From Oscillospiraceae bacterium (GTDB lineage: Bacteria; Bacillota; Clostridia; Oscillospirales; Ruminococcaceae), in contig CAAGEZ010000017.1 in assembly GCA_900768995.1 (NCBI GenBank), forward strand, positions 1-64,000: a DNA stretch of 64,000 bases, in the 5' to 3' direction. The notes below the pieces were generated by a model that was given only the letters and a program-made list of their open reading frames with translations, was not told the origin of the DNA and did not search any database. Shown piece by piece: positions 27,640-36,516 of the stretch; within the stretch, counting starts at the first letter, position 1; each line of letters begins with the position of its first letter. Made by a program: the position numbers and the translations under genes.

Positions 27640-28521
27640 TCAATATTCCCGTTTCAGAAGATATGCTGTGAGCTGTGATAAGAAATCGCTGTCGGGAAAG
27701 CTTTCAGCGATAGACACAGCCTTTGCGGTAAGCTCCTCAGCCTTTTTCTCAGCGGCATCAAGACCGAACACAGCAGAATATGTAGCCTTGTTAAGATCGG
27801 CATCGCTGTGAACAGGCTTTCCGAGAAGCTTTTCGTCAGCCGTGATATCAAGGATATCATCGACTATCTGGAAAGCAAGTCCCAGTGCCTCAGCATATTT
27901 CTCAGCCGCAGGTATCATATCATACCTTTCGGCACAGATACAGCCCATTACACAGGCGCATTTTATAAGAGCGCTTGTTTTCATCGAATACATTTTCAGA
28001 AGAAGCTCTGCGTCAAAGGGCTTGCCCACGTTCTGAACATCAACGGTCTGACCGCCGATCATTCCCATAACGCCAACAGATTCCGACAGAACCCTTATCA
28101 CCCTTATCCTCTGTTCAAAAGACAGCTTTTCATCAGATGAAATGACCTCGAAAGCATAATTTTCAAGAGCATCTCCAGCAAGCAGAGCAATATCCTCTCC
28201 GAACTGCTTGTGACAGGAGGGCTTTCCTCTGCGGAAATCATCATTGTCCATACAGGGCAGATCGTCGTGGATAAGGGAAAATGTGTGTATCATTTCAAGA
28301 GCACAGGCAGAATCCAGAGCCTTTTCCTCGCTGCCGCCGAAAATGCGTGCAAATTCCGTTGCAAGAACGGGTCTGATACGCTTTCCGCCAGCCGCAAGTG
28401 AATATTTCATAGCCTGCGCACAGATAAGCTGATGGGAAGCATTCTTTTCGGTGTAAACGCCCATAAGCTCTTCAAGTCTGCCGTTTATGAGCTGTGCACG
28501 GCGTTCAAGAATTTCTTTCAT
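27640..28521 (-). CDS. ispA: Polyprenyl (farnesyl/geranyl) diphosphate synthase
   Basis: The product of about 293 residues has both aspartate-rich motifs: FARM in LIHDDLPCMDNDDFRRG and SARM in FQIVDDILDITAD, plus GGKRIRPVLATE for substrate binding. It joins IPP units to allylic diphosphates. The ATG at 28521 follows GGAGGAATTATAAT and lies directly after xseB, so translation is coupled. Chain length specificity is only inferred from the IspA-like pattern. Confidence 0.94.
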   Translation of the reverse strand: MKEILERRAQLINGRLEELMGVYTEKNASHQLICAQAMKYSLAAGGKRIRPVLATEFARIFGGSEEKALDSACALEMIHTFSLIHDDLPCMDNDDFRRGKPSCHKQFGEDIALLAGDALENYAFEVISSDEKLSFEQRIRVIRVLSESVGVMGMIGGQTVDVQNVGKPFDAELLLKMYSMKTSALIKCACVMGCICAERYDMIPAAEKYAEALGLAFQIVDDILDITADEKLLGKPVHSDADLNKATYSAVFGLDAAEKKAEELTAKAVSIAESFPDSDFLSQLTAYLLKREY

Positions 28522-28522
28522 A

Positions 28523-28708
28523 TTATAATTCCTCCGCACTTGTGACCTTCATAACCGATTTTTCGGCTTCATCAAGGAGCTTTTTGCACTTTGCAAGCTC
28601 GTCTGCGCCGCTTTTGTAAAGCTCAACTGCTTCTTCAAGGGGAATATCTCCCTCCGAAAGCCTGCCGATTATTTCATCAACGTGTTTAACGGATTTTTCA
28701 AAGCTCAT
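28523..28708 (-). CDS. xseB: Exodeoxyribonuclease VII small subunit
   Basis: This 61-residue helical protein (MSFEKSVKHVDEIIGRLSEG and DIPLEEAVELYKSGADELAK) is a full-length match to the XseB pattern of paired helices. It binds XseA to form exonuclease VII, which degrades single-stranded DNA. It lies 15 nt after xseA. Confidence 0.95.
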   Translation of the reverse strand: MSFEKSVKHVDEIIGRLSEGDIPLEEAVELYKSGADELAKCKKLLDEAEKSVMKVTSAEEL

Positions 28709-28723
28709 TATGACTTCTCCTTT

Positions 28724-29911
28724 TTATTTTACGATAACAGCACCTGCTTCATTGTCCGCAAACCTGACCGTTATCCTGTCCCCTTCCGAAAGCTCATCTG
28801 CCGACTTTATAAGCTCATTTTCCTTATAAACAAGGCTGTAGCCCCGTGACATAATTTTCAGAGGACTGAGCGAATCAAGGGCGGCGGCTCTTGAACCGAT
28901 GACAGCCTTTTTCTTTTCAATGCAGCTTTTCATCGCTTCCGAGAGCCTTATCTCATTAGATGCAAGCTTTTCCCTCATTGCGGACAATGCTGCCGAAGGA
29001 GCATAATTTTTCAGCTCTGATTCAATTGCCATAAGCTCGTGCCTTTTGCGTGCTATGAACGTGGCAAATGCATTGTCGAGAGCATTTTTATATGAATCAA
29101 CTGCCGCCGAAAGTGACGCTGTATCGGGAACTGCAAGCTCTGCCGCAGCCGACGGCGTGGGGGCACGGAGATCGGATACAAAATCAATGAGAGTGGTATC
29201 CGTTTCGTGACCTACCGCAGATATAACGGGTGTGTTCATTGCAAAGACCGTGCGGGCGATCTTTTCGCTGTTAAATGCAAAAAGATCCTCGGGAGAGCCT
29301 CCGCCACGTCCGCAGATGATAACGTCACAGCCGCTTGAATCCGCAAATTCAAGAGCTTCGCAAATCGAATCGACAGCATATTCCCCCTGAACCACGCAGG
29401 GAAAAACAATAGCCTCGCAGAACGGATAACGCCTGCCGATAATATTCAGTATATCCCTTAAAGCAGCTCCGCCCTTAGCCGTAACTATGCCCACACGCTT
29501 CGGAAATTTCGGCAGGGGCTTTTTATAAACAGGCTCAAAAAGTCCCTCCGACGCAAGCTTTTCTTTTAATTGTTCAAAAGCAAGATACTGAGCGCCGATG
29601 CCATCGGGCTGGATATCCGTAACATAAAGCTGATAAACGCCGTCACGTTCAAAAACCTGCAAGCTGCCCATAACGATCACATTCATACCGCTTTGAGGCA
29701 TAAATTTAAGGGAAGCCGCATAGCTGCTGAACATCACAGCTTTTATTGATGATGTGCTGTCTTTAAGGGTGAAATAAAAGTGACCCGTCCGCATATGGTG
29801 GGTAAAGCCCGATATTTCGCCCTTTACAAGAAGTCCTCTGAGCTTTGTGTCCTCTTTTATTTTAAATGACATATAGCGGTTAAGCTGGGAAACTGTCAGA
29901 ATGCTGCTCAT
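28724..29911 (-). CDS. xseA: Exodeoxyribonuclease VII large subunit
   Basis: This 395-residue protein has an N-terminal OB fold (VKGEISGFTHHMRTGHFYFT) and the catalytic core PKRVGIVTAKGGAALRDI, VIICGRGGGSPEDLFAFN and ISAVGHETDTTLIDFVSD with LRAPTPSAAAELA. The following part is coiled coil. Its start overlaps the TsaD-like gene by 4 nt. Confidence 0.96.
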   Translation of the reverse strand: MSSILTVSQLNRYMSFKIKEDTKLRGLLVKGEISGFTHHMRTGHFYFTLKDSTSSIKAVMFSSYAASLKFMPQSGMNVIVMGSLQVFERDGVYQLYVTDIQPDGIGAQYLAFEQLKEKLASEGLFEPVYKKPLPKFPKRVGIVTAKGGAALRDILNIIGRRYPFCEAIVFPCVVQGEYAVDSICEALEFADSSGCDVIICGRGGGSPEDLFAFNSEKIARTVFAMNTPVISAVGHETDTTLIDFVSDLRAPTPSAAAELAVPDTASLSAAVDSYKNALDNAFATFIARKRHELMAIESELKNYAPSAALSAMREKLASNEIRLSEAMKSCIEKKKAVIGSRAAALDSLSPLKIMSRGYSLVYKENELIKSADELSEGDRITVRFADNEAGAVIVK

Positions 29912-30861
29912 TTAAACTGCCTTTCATAAGTATAATATGCATACAGTGCAATTCCTGCGGCGTTATCGCAGGAAAATTCGGGAGCGGAGAAATATACATC
30001 GTCAAATCTTTTTCTGAGCAATTCTTTTATATAGCCATTTGACATAACTCCACCCGCAAATATCACAGGGAGCTTTCCGTATTTCTCATAGGCATAAGAG
30101 GTCATTTCGCTTACAGATGAATAAACGGCATTAAGTATAAATCTCGCCGTATTTTCGGGAGTTTCGCCCCCTGCAAGCATAGCCTGAGCCTTGTTCTCAA
30201 ATCCGGAGAGACAGCAGGAACCATTTCGCATAACAGCCTTCGCTTTGATGTTCTTATCCGATTTTTCAGCCAGCTTTTCAAGAGCGGGACCGCAGGGAAA
30301 ATCAAGCCCCAGCATAAGTCCTGTGCGGTCTATGAGCTGACCTGCTTTAAGGTCGAGAGATGATGCTGTTTCAGTGACTTTGATAAGCTCATTTTCATCA
30401 GGCTCACAGTAAAGACAGTCGGTAGTGCCGCCGCTTACGTGAAAAGCAATGAACGGTGAATTTATCATAGAAAGCCTGTCCGCCGAATACAGTGCCGCAA
30501 GAATATGTCCTATTTGGTGAGATGTCTTGTAAACAGGAATGCTGTTTACCGCACCGATGCTGTCCCCAAGCCCCTCTCCGCAGAGAAAGCATGGCATATA
30601 GGAGCCCTCGATATTTCTCGGACGAAATGACGCTCCGACTGCGCATATTTTATCTTTCCCGTTATAATCGGCAAAAAGCTTTGTGACCATTTCGGGGAGC
30701 TGTTTTGTATGCTGAAAGACCGCATCGCTCTGACGGAGACCCGCTTCGCCGCTTTTTACCGAAAGCAGCTTTTTTCGTGATAATACCACACCGCCGTCAC
30801 TGTTAAAAAGTGCCGCAGATGTAGTGTAATTGCTGGTGTCAAGACCTAAAAAAAGCGGCAT
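29908..30861 (-). CDS. TsaD/Kae1-like protein (M22 family paralogue)
   Basis: This 317-residue ASKHA-fold protein has FLGLDTSNYTTSAALF, the metal-binding HxxxH in KTSHQIGHILAALYS (about 118-122), FHVSGGTTDCLY and PVIFAGGVMSNGYI. It resembles TsaD, which makes the threonylcarbamoyl group of tRNA t6A. However, TsaD usually has about 335-345 residues, and clostridial genomes often carry this shorter second copy. The canonical tsaD is not in the window. It lies between nusB and xseA, overlapping both. The function is not established. Confidence 0.8.
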   Translation of the reverse strand: MPLFLGLDTSNYTTSAALFNSDGGVVLSRKKLLSVKSGEAGLRQSDAVFQHTKQLPEMVTKLFADYNGKDKICAVGASFRPRNIEGSYMPCFLCGEGLGDSIGAVNSIPVYKTSHQIGHILAALYSADRLSMINSPFIAFHVSGGTTDCLYCEPDENELIKVTETASSLDLKAGQLIDRTGLMLGLDFPCGPALEKLAEKSDKNIKAKAVMRNGSCCLSGFENKAQAMLAGGETPENTARFILNAVYSSVSEMTSYAYEKYGKLPVIFAGGVMSNGYIKELLRKRFDDVYFSAPEFSCDNAAGIALYAYYTYERQFK

Positions 30862-31313
30862 TATTCCTCGTCTCCCTGAGACTTTTCGGGTATGTTCTTC
30901 TCGGGTATATTTCCGCTGCGGGCAAAAGAACCGAGAACGCCGTTGACAAAGTGCTTGTCAGCGTCAAATGCATATTTCTGAGTAAGTAAAACAGCCTCGC
31001 TTATGGCAACGCTTACGGGAACGCTTTCCTCGTAAAGGCACTCATAAACCGCAAGTCTAAGTACAGCAAGGCTTACCTTGCCTATTCTCTCCACCTTACG
31101 CTTTTCGCTGTACTGTGAGATTATTTCGTCAAGCTCATCAGCCTTTTCGGTAACTGTCTTGAAAATGCGGCAGACCTCGTCGTTAAAATCATATTCGTCT
31201 GCGTCCTTAGCAAACTCGATTATCTCATCGCAGGTGTCGTCTCTGAACAGCTTTTCAAAAATAAGTAGAAATGCAGCTTCTCTGATGTGACTTTTCTTTA
31301 ATGCTTTACCCAT
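30861..31313 (-). CDS. nusB: Transcription antitermination protein NusB
   Basis: This 150-residue, all-helical protein has REAAFLLIFEKLFRDDTCDE, ISQYSEKRKVERIGKVSLAV, LRLAVYECLYEESVPVSVAI and SEAVLLTQKYAFDADKHFVN-GVLG, the NusB family pattern. With NusE it binds boxA RNA in rRNA antitermination. It is the first gene of the run that continues through xseA and dxs, with a promoter at 31456-31484. Confidence 0.93.
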   Translation of the reverse strand: MGKALKKSHIREAAFLLIFEKLFRDDTCDEIIEFAKDADEYDFNDEVCRIFKTVTEKADELDEIISQYSEKRKVERIGKVSLAVLRLAVYECLYEESVPVSVAISEAVLLTQKYAFDADKHFVNGVLGSFARSGNIPEKNIPEKSQGDEE

Positions 31314-31358
31314 ATTTTAAATATCCTTTCCCGTGATCAGATGTTATACAAGCCTTAA

Positions 31359-31400
31359 AGCCTGTGAGAATACCGAAAAAATTTCGGCATTCTACAGGCT
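31359..31400. other. Long interrupted hairpin in the spoIIIAH-nusB gap
   Basis: AGCCTGT, GAGAAT and CCGAAA pair with TTTCGG, ATTCT and ACAGGCT around a short loop. It lies downstream of the nusB promoter, so it is in the nusB leader, and could also stop spoIIIA transcripts. The T run after it is weak on both strands. Confidence 0.5.
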
Positions 31401-31455
31401 GCTTTTATACCTGCTGCTTTAGTATGTAAAAGCGGCAAATATATTCACTATTTCT

Positions 31456-31484
31456 ATTATATCACATCTTCGGGAAATACACAA
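31456..31484 (-). promoter_or_regulatory. Promoter of the nusB operon
   Basis: TTGTGT (31484-31479), 17 nt and TATAAT (31461-31456) on the minus strand abut the spoIIIAH stop codon. This separates the housekeeping run from the sporulation operon. Confidence 0.75.
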
Positions 31485-32069
31485 CTACTTAACTTCAAAA
31501 ATTCTGATATTTTCCGAAGGAATTGTAACCTCTGTTAACAAAATATCTTTTATCTGTGCAGCTTCATCTGCGGCAAGCCCCTCTGAGCGTACAACTATGC
31601 TTGCAGTCTCGCCGTCCAGATACACAACGCAGTCCTCAAAGCCCTGTGCCTTGATGAGTGATTCGATCTTGCTCTCGCTTTCGGAAAGCTGTGAAAGGTT
31701 CACTGCCTCCATTGTGTAAGCCGCATTTTCCTCTTCGGTAAGATCGCCGCCGTTTAAAATAGCCGATAAGGTCTGAACGGCATCATCACGGGAAGTCATT
31801 CTCGAAAGCCTTGCCTGAGCGAAATAATCGGAAGTGTCTACATCGACAGAGACTTCCTTGACCTCATCGGGGCTGTCCGAATTGACAAATGCAGCCTCGC
31901 CGTAATTTACTCCCCTGCTTTCGCCCGACTGGGACATATCTGCATTTGCGGCGATCTCATCGCCAACCTCAGAGAACACGTAGTTCATATACACCGCAAT
32001 TCCGAGAACAAGTGTGAGACCTGCAAGGATTATCTGCTTTTTTCCGATAATAAGATTTGGTTTGCGCAT
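31485..32069 (-). CDS. spoIIIAH: Stage III sporulation protein AH
   Basis: This 194-residue protein has one N-terminal membrane segment (IILAGLTLVLGIAVYMNYVF), a linker and a C-terminal YscJ/FliF-like ring domain ending LTEVTIPSENIRIFEVK. SpoIIIAH in the mother cell binds SpoIIQ across the septal space to form the feeding-tube channel. It is the last gene of the operon and has the expected size. Confidence 0.92.
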   Translation of the reverse strand: MRKPNLIIGKKQIILAGLTLVLGIAVYMNYVFSEVGDEIAANADMSQSGESRGVNYGEAAFVNSDSPDEVKEVSVDVDTSDYFAQARLSRMTSRDDAVQTLSAILNGGDLTEEENAAYTMEAVNLSQLSESESKIESLIKAQGFEDCVVYLDGETASIVVRSEGLAADEAAQIKDILLTEVTIPSENIRIFEVK

Positions 32070-32095
32070 AACTGATTCCTCCGTTTTATAAAAAA

Positions 32096-32617
32096 TTATT
32101 CCATAGCGGCAACGTATATCCTGCCTGCGGGTATGCCGAGGACTGCCGTTACTGTCCGGTATATCTCCTCACGCACCCTGTCGGACTTTCCGCCGCCGCA
32201 AACTACCGCAACACCTGTTATGGCAGGAGTGTTCACCTGCCTTAGCAGTGCTTCTTCGCTGTTTCCGTTTCTAACCGTAACATATTCGTTTTCGGTCTTT
32301 TTGCCGTTTATCTTTTCAGCCTGTGCGTATATGTATTCCTCTGTAGAGCTGAAAGATATCATAACCTTTACATCTCCCACCCCGTCTATGGCGGAAAGAA
32401 GCTCTTCGAGCCGCCGTTCGGTGTCCGAGTTGTAGTCTGTCCAAACGTTTGACGCAGGTTCGGTGACGATGGTTTCCTTTGGTTCTTCATTTTTATTACC
32501 TCCGAAAAAAAGTATCATAAGCATTCCCGCAATACCCACTGCGGCAGCGGCTGTCATTGCCTTTTTGCTGCCTGTGAGCCTGCTGTAAAACTCTTTTAAT
32601 CTGTCAGGAATATTCAT
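32096..32617 (-). CDS. spoIIIAG: Stage III sporulation protein AG
   Basis: This 173-residue protein has a membrane segment at about residues 18-38 (AAAAVGIAGMLMILFFGG) and a ring-building domain with ELLSAIDGVGDVKVMISFSS, GVAVVCGGGKSDRVREEIYR and the terminal VLGIPAGRIYVAAM. In B. subtilis it forms a large ring of the mother cell to forespore channel. It overlaps spoIIIAF by 14 nt. Confidence 0.93.
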   Translation of the reverse strand: MNIPDRLKEFYSRLTGSKKAMTAAAAVGIAGMLMILFFGGNKNEEPKETIVTEPASNVWTDYNSDTERRLEELLSAIDGVGDVKVMISFSSTEEYIYAQAEKINGKKTENEYVTVRNGNSEEALLRQVNTPAITGVAVVCGGGKSDRVREEIYRTVTAVLGIPAGRIYVAAME

Positions 32618-33089
32618 TGACTGTATCCTCCGCTTTTACATTCACAAACGAACTGTCTATGCCCAGAGCCTGTGAAGCTGCTTTTTCAGCCGCTTTGATC
32701 TGTGAGCTGTTTTCGATAATAATTTCTGCTCCTGTAATAGATATGCTGCCGTCTGCGGAATTATTTATATCTACGGATATTTTTATTGGTTTTATCCCAC
32801 GTGATGCAAGCTCATTACCAAGGCTCTCGCTGATATTCGCACTAATGAGCCTGTCGGTCTGACTGTCGTATATTTCAGAGTAATCATCGGGGATATTTTC
32901 CGTAAAATCAAACATATCGCCGTCAAGCTGTATATCCGCAAAGGGAGCGGCTATCACAAGGATAAGTATGAGGGAGAATATCATATTTATCTGCCCCGAA
33001 AACTTTTCAGAGGGGGTCATATTTTTTAGCACCGAGAAAATTATCCCCAGCACACAGGCAGATGCTGCCGAAGCGCAGAGCATATCCAT
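32604..33089 (-). CDS. spoIIIAF: Stage III sporulation protein AF
   Basis: This protein of about 161 residues has two membrane helices (ASAASACVLGIIFSVLKN and GQINMIFSLILILVIAAPFA) and a soluble tail with VDINNSADGSISITGAEIII. The ATG at 33089 (MDMLCAS) is chosen since GGGAGGAGA lies 7 nt before it. It is the sixth gene of the spoIIIA operon. Confidence 0.88.
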   Translation of the reverse strand: MDMLCASAASACVLGIIFSVLKNMTPSEKFSGQINMIFSLILILVIAAPFADIQLDGDMFDFTENIPDDYSEIYDSQTDRLISANISESLGNELASRGIKPIKISVDINNSADGSISITGAEIIIENSSQIKAAEKAASQALGIDSSFVNVKAEDTVNEYS

Positions 33090-33105
33090 AGGCATTCTCC
33101 TCCCT

Positions 33106-34257
33106 TTATGCATTCACAGTGCCCATACCCGCCGCCATAAGTATAACGGTGGATATCACGAACATCACCGCAAAGCAGGCAAGCACCGCAGCGGTCAGGG
33201 AAAGCAGAGAGGAAGTGCCCTTGAAAAACACTCCAAGCTCCTTTACCCCAAACATTTCCGCAGCAGCCTCTCCCGCAGACAGGGCAAGATACAGGCATAG
33301 GGTCTCAAGTACGGGCGGCAGCAGCATTATGCACAGTGCGATTATGCCGAAGGCCCCCGCCGCACCTCTCAGAAGTCCAAGCCCCGACCGCATAGTTGAA
33401 TATGCGTCCGCAACGGCACTGCCCACCACGGGTACAAAATTTGATACCACAAATTTTGCTGCCTTGACCCCGAGAGTGTCCGCCGATGCACCGACTATGG
33501 ACTGTATGGAAAGCAGACCCGTAAACACGGTCATTGCAAAGCCGAGGAAAAGGGATACCGCTTTTTTCAGAAGTCCTGTAACGGAGGAAAGGCTGAACGA
33601 GGGATTGATAGCGTCAATTATGCTCATAGCCGTGCAGACCGATATGACAGGCATAAGTATATCGGAAGAAAGCCTTACCGCCGCCTCCGCAATAAGCAGG
33701 ACTATGGCATTGTAGCTCACCGATGAAGCCGCATTGCCCGCCGCCGCAGATATCCCCGCAAATATTGGAACATAGCAGAGCATAAATTCACTGCCGCTTC
33801 TAAGCGTTTCGGCACAGCTTTTTATACAGCTGTCCACGGACGGTATCGTAAGTGTTACTGCCGCCATTACCGCCACCGCTCTGTAAAGCTCAGTGCCGCC
33901 CTTGTTCCCGAGTGAATCCGCAGCCGCACCCGAAGCAGCTCCAAGTATCACCACCGAAAGTATCAGCCCAAGGAGCTTTATAGGTGCTGCGGCGCTGTGC
34001 TTTAGCTTTTCGGTCATATATGATATGACCGTTTTGGGTGTGAGAGCTGTAATGCTGTCAGGGTCATCGGGAGAGATGCCGTTATCTTCAAGAAAATCCG
34101 CCGCATCATACGGCAGTGCTTCGGAAATGCTGTCAACGCCGTATTCCTCTGCAAGCTCACCCACAGAGATATCCTCTGCCGAAACACTTTGAGATATGAA
34201 CACCGCCGTGAGCAGTGAGATGATAAACGCCGTTAAAATTATTAAACACCGTCTCAT
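33106..34257 (-). CDS. spoIIIAE: Stage III sporulation protein AE
   Basis: This protein of about 383 residues starts with a signal peptide (MRRCLIILTAFIISLLTAVF to VSAEDISV) and has many membrane segments in the last two thirds, including VMAAVTLTIPSVDSCIKSCA and VSLFLGFAMTVFTGLLSIQS. It is an integral part of the SpoIIIA channel. The ATG at 34257 follows GAGGAAAG; an upstream in-frame start overlaps spoIIIAD and lacks such a site. Confidence 0.93.
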   Translation of the reverse strand: MRRCLIILTAFIISLLTAVFISQSVSAEDISVGELAEEYGVDSISEALPYDAADFLEDNGISPDDPDSITALTPKTVISYMTEKLKHSAAAPIKLLGLILSVVILGAASGAAADSLGNKGGTELYRAVAVMAAVTLTIPSVDSCIKSCAETLRSGSEFMLCYVPIFAGISAAAGNAASSVSYNAIVLLIAEAAVRLSSDILMPVISVCTAMSIIDAINPSFSLSSVTGLLKKAVSLFLGFAMTVFTGLLSIQSIVGASADTLGVKAAKFVVSNFVPVVGSAVADAYSTMRSGLGLLRGAAGAFGIIALCIMLLPPVLETLCLYLALSAGEAAAEMFGVKELGVFFKGTSSLLSLTAAVLACFAVMFVISTVILMAAGMGTVNA

Positions 34258-34267
34258 TTTTCTTTCC

Positions 34268-34663
34268 TCAATATATAAGTTCAAGGGCAAGCCCTGCCGT
34301 TTTTTCAAACAGTGGCAGTGCAAGTATCAAAAGTGCTGTTTTCCCTGCCATTTCAGCCTGCACCGCAAGAGTTCCCTCGCCGCTGTCACGGCATATGTCC
34401 GATGCAAGCTGGGTCAGACAGCATATTCCAAGACCTTTGAGCATTATTGTGAGATATGTCTCATCTGCCGATATCCTGCTGTACATATCCTCTATCCGCT
34501 CGATCACGGGCACAAGGCAGCCGATAACAGCGGCTGATATGACCACCGCTGCGGCTATTTTTATAAGCACGCCGTATTCCTTTGCACCGTTGTCAAAAAC
34601 ACGGCACATTACAGCTGCAAATATGCACACTCCCGCTATGATAATAAGCTTATCCGCCGTCAT
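34268..34663 (-). CDS. spoIIIAD: Stage III sporulation protein AD
   Basis: This 131-residue membrane protein with about four hydrophobic segments (LIIIAGVCIFAAVMCRVF, IKIAAAVVISAAVIGCLVPV) carries the family segment LKGLGICCLTQLASDICRDS-GE. SpoIIIAC and SpoIIIAD are small paralogous-type membrane subunits of the channel. It starts 2 nt after spoIIIAC. Confidence 0.93.
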   Translation of the reverse strand: MTADKLIIIAGVCIFAAVMCRVFDNGAKEYGVLIKIAAAVVISAAVIGCLVPVIERIEDMYSRISADETYLTIMLKGLGICCLTQLASDICRDSGEGTLAVQAEMAGKTALLILALPLFEKTAGLALELIY

Positions 34664-34665
34664 AG

Positions 34666-34860
34666 CTATATACCGAAGGTCTCACGGACGGTCTCGAACA
34701 GAGCGCCGATCTCGCTTATCATAAGCATAAGCACCACCACAAGCCCCGCAAGGGTGGTCATTAGAGCCTGCTCGTCCCGCTCCGCTTTTTTGAGAAGTAT
34801 GTTCAGCACCGCCACGATTATCCCCACGCCTGCCACCTTGAAAATAAGCTCGATATCCAT
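34666..34860 (-). CDS. spoIIIAC: Stage III sporulation protein AC
   Basis: This 64-residue protein has two membrane helices (LIFKVAGVGIIVAVLNILLK and ALMTTLAGLVVVLMLMISEI) joined by KKAERDEQA, a full-length SpoIIIAC pattern. It lies between spoIIIAB and spoIIIAD. Confidence 0.95.
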   Translation of the reverse strand: MDIELIFKVAGVGIIVAVLNILLKKAERDEQALMTTLAGLVVVLMLMISEIGALFETVRETFGI

Positions 34861-34882
34861 TTTGTTTTATCGTCCCTTCTGA

Positions 34883-35404
34883 TCACACAAGCATTATGGC
34901 AATAAATGCACCCGCCACGGCTCCAAGTGCTCTGTAGAGCTTTCCTTTGGCAATATACTGCTCCCGTGCCTCGCTTATGAGCCTGTCCGTTTCATCACAA
35001 AGCCCTGTGAGCGCACAGAGCTGACCGTCGCTGTCGCAGGAACCAAGGATTCTGCCCGTTCTTGAAATAACGGATAAATCTTCTGCCGTAAGCTCCCCCG
35101 AATTTTCCGATATTGCCTTTTCCCAAAGCCCGTCAAAGGTCATTTCGCCGTCATCAAAGCATTTTGTTGAATATTTCTGCAAGAATGCAATAAAGCCAAG
35201 GTCGGAAAGCTCATTATTTTCCGAAAGTCTGCGAATGATCTCCGAAACCTCAAGGGCCTCATAGCGTATCATTAGCCGCAGAGCTTCAAGCATTATCCGT
35301 ACCTGTTTCAGCGTTTTAAGCCTTTTTTTCAGACTTTCCGCCGCAAATGAACCTGCCGCCACAGATGCGGTCAGAAGAAATACAGTTCCCACAAGCCTTA
35401 TCAT
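34883..35404 (-). CDS. spoIIIAB: Stage III sporulation protein AB
   Basis: This 173-residue protein has an N-terminal membrane helix (VFLLTASVAAGSFAAESLKK), a helical soluble part with MLEALRLMIRYEALEVSEII and a C-terminal helix ending the sequence (LGAVAGAFIAIMLV). It has the GspF-like fold known for SpoIIIAB and probably recruits the ATPase SpoIIIAA. It overlaps spoIIIAA by 4 nt. Confidence 0.92.
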   Translation of the reverse strand: MIRLVGTVFLLTASVAAGSFAAESLKKRLKTLKQVRIMLEALRLMIRYEALEVSEIIRRLSENNELSDLGFIAFLQKYSTKCFDDGEMTFDGLWEKAISENSGELTAEDLSVISRTGRILGSCDSDGQLCALTGLCDETDRLISEAREQYIAKGKLYRALGAVAGAFIAIMLV

Positions 35405-36324
35405 TTTCCCTCACCGCCCTCTCTCGGCTTTATAATTTCCTCCGACCTGTATATCCGACTTATCTGCCTGTCCCGGATAAATGCTGCATATTCAAAAGCT
35501 TTGCAGGCGATAAGCGGATAAACACTGCTGCTTATAAGCTCTCTGATGCTGCCGCTGTGCATAGTTGCACCGATCTTCACGCCGCTTATCCACGCTCTTT
35601 TCAATGCCGCAATATCGTCATCAGCGCCTATCTCATCGCAGAATATCATTCTCGGAGACATTACTCTTACCGCTGAGGCTATCCCGTCGGATTTTGAAAA
35701 CCCGCTGAATACATCTGTGTTTACACCAACGTGATTATTGTGATTTCCGCCGCTGACGGAGGCTATCTCAAATCGCTCGTCAATGAGTGACACGGGAAGC
35801 CTGTCCCCCACCTGACGGCAAAGGTCTCTGAGCACAGTGGTCTTTCCCGAACAGGGTTCACCGAATATGATAATGCTTTTAAGACCATTTTGCATAACCG
35901 CAGACATAATTTCATCTGCTGCACCGATTACCTCTCCCGCTATCCTGAAATTTATGCCGTTTATGTATTTGAGATTTTCGATTTTCCCCGATGATGAATA
36001 TACTGCCGTTCCGCAGAAGCCTGCTCTGTGACCGCCCGCCACCGTTACAAAGCCGTTGTTTATCTGATTCTGGCAGCTGTGTATGGAATATCGGCAGACC
36101 GCTTCAAAGCAGTGGCGTATGTCCTCGATAGTCACCCGAAGTGCTTTTTCTGGGACTGATGCAAATGTGCCGCTTTCCGTGATATATGCATATTTATCCG
36201 GGAGTGTCACGGCAAGGGGTTCTCCCGCACGGAGCCGTATTTCGCTGATATTCCCGTTTACCGCCGACAATGCTTTTGCTGTCCGAGGAGAAAAATATCT
36301 CAGAACATTTGATACTGCCGTCAT
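35401..36324 (-). CDS. spoIIIAA: Stage III sporulation protein AA (secretion-type ATPase)
   Basis: This ATPase of about 307 residues has Walker A IIFGEPCSGKTTVLRDL (about 165-180), the Walker B region MIFCDEIGADDDI and GATMHSGSIRELISS. It resembles type II/IV secretion ATPases and is thought to drive the mother cell to forespore channel. The start at 36324 (MTAVSNVL) follows GGGGAAG; a 28-codon longer frame has no good ribosome site. It is first in the operon, after a SigE-like promoter. Confidence 0.93.
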   Translation of the reverse strand: MTAVSNVLRYFSPRTAKALSAVNGNISEIRLRAGEPLAVTLPDKYAYITESGTFASVPEKALRVTIEDIRHCFEAVCRYSIHSCQNQINNGFVTVAGGHRAGFCGTAVYSSSGKIENLKYINGINFRIAGEVIGAADEIMSAVMQNGLKSIIIFGEPCSGKTTVLRDLCRQVGDRLPVSLIDERFEIASVSGGNHNNHVGVNTDVFSGFSKSDGIASAVRVMSPRMIFCDEIGADDDIAALKRAWISGVKIGATMHSGSIRELISSSVYPLIACKAFEYAAFIRDRQISRIYRSEEIIKPREGGEGK

Positions 36325-36390
36325 TTTAAGCTTCCCCGTCCTTTCCTTGTTTGTACATTCTATTCGGACAAGGTTCCTTTTATTCTTAAA

Positions 36391-36418
36391 ATAATATGCT
36401 ATTGACATTTAGATGTAT
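36391..36418 (-). promoter_or_regulatory. Candidate SigE-type promoter of spoIIIA
   Basis: On the minus strand ATACAT (36418-36413), 14 nt and CATATTAT (36398-36391) resemble the mother-cell SigE consensus (-10 CATACAAT). B. subtilis spoIIIA depends on SigE, so this is expected, but the match is only moderate. Confidence 0.4.
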
Positions 36419-36516
36419 CTGTTATAAAATAATTTAACGGATTTTTTCAAAACCACCAAACCTTGCATTCTGATATGCGACTGTATAAGTGAAAGCTTTC
36501 AAACAAGGAGTTCATT

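Noticed and set aside
36463..36489. Vegetative promoter for the ECF sigma gene (TTGCAT and TATAAG)
   Set aside because: The 15-nt spacer is too short and the sigma factor may use its own unknown promoter, so this is not listed.
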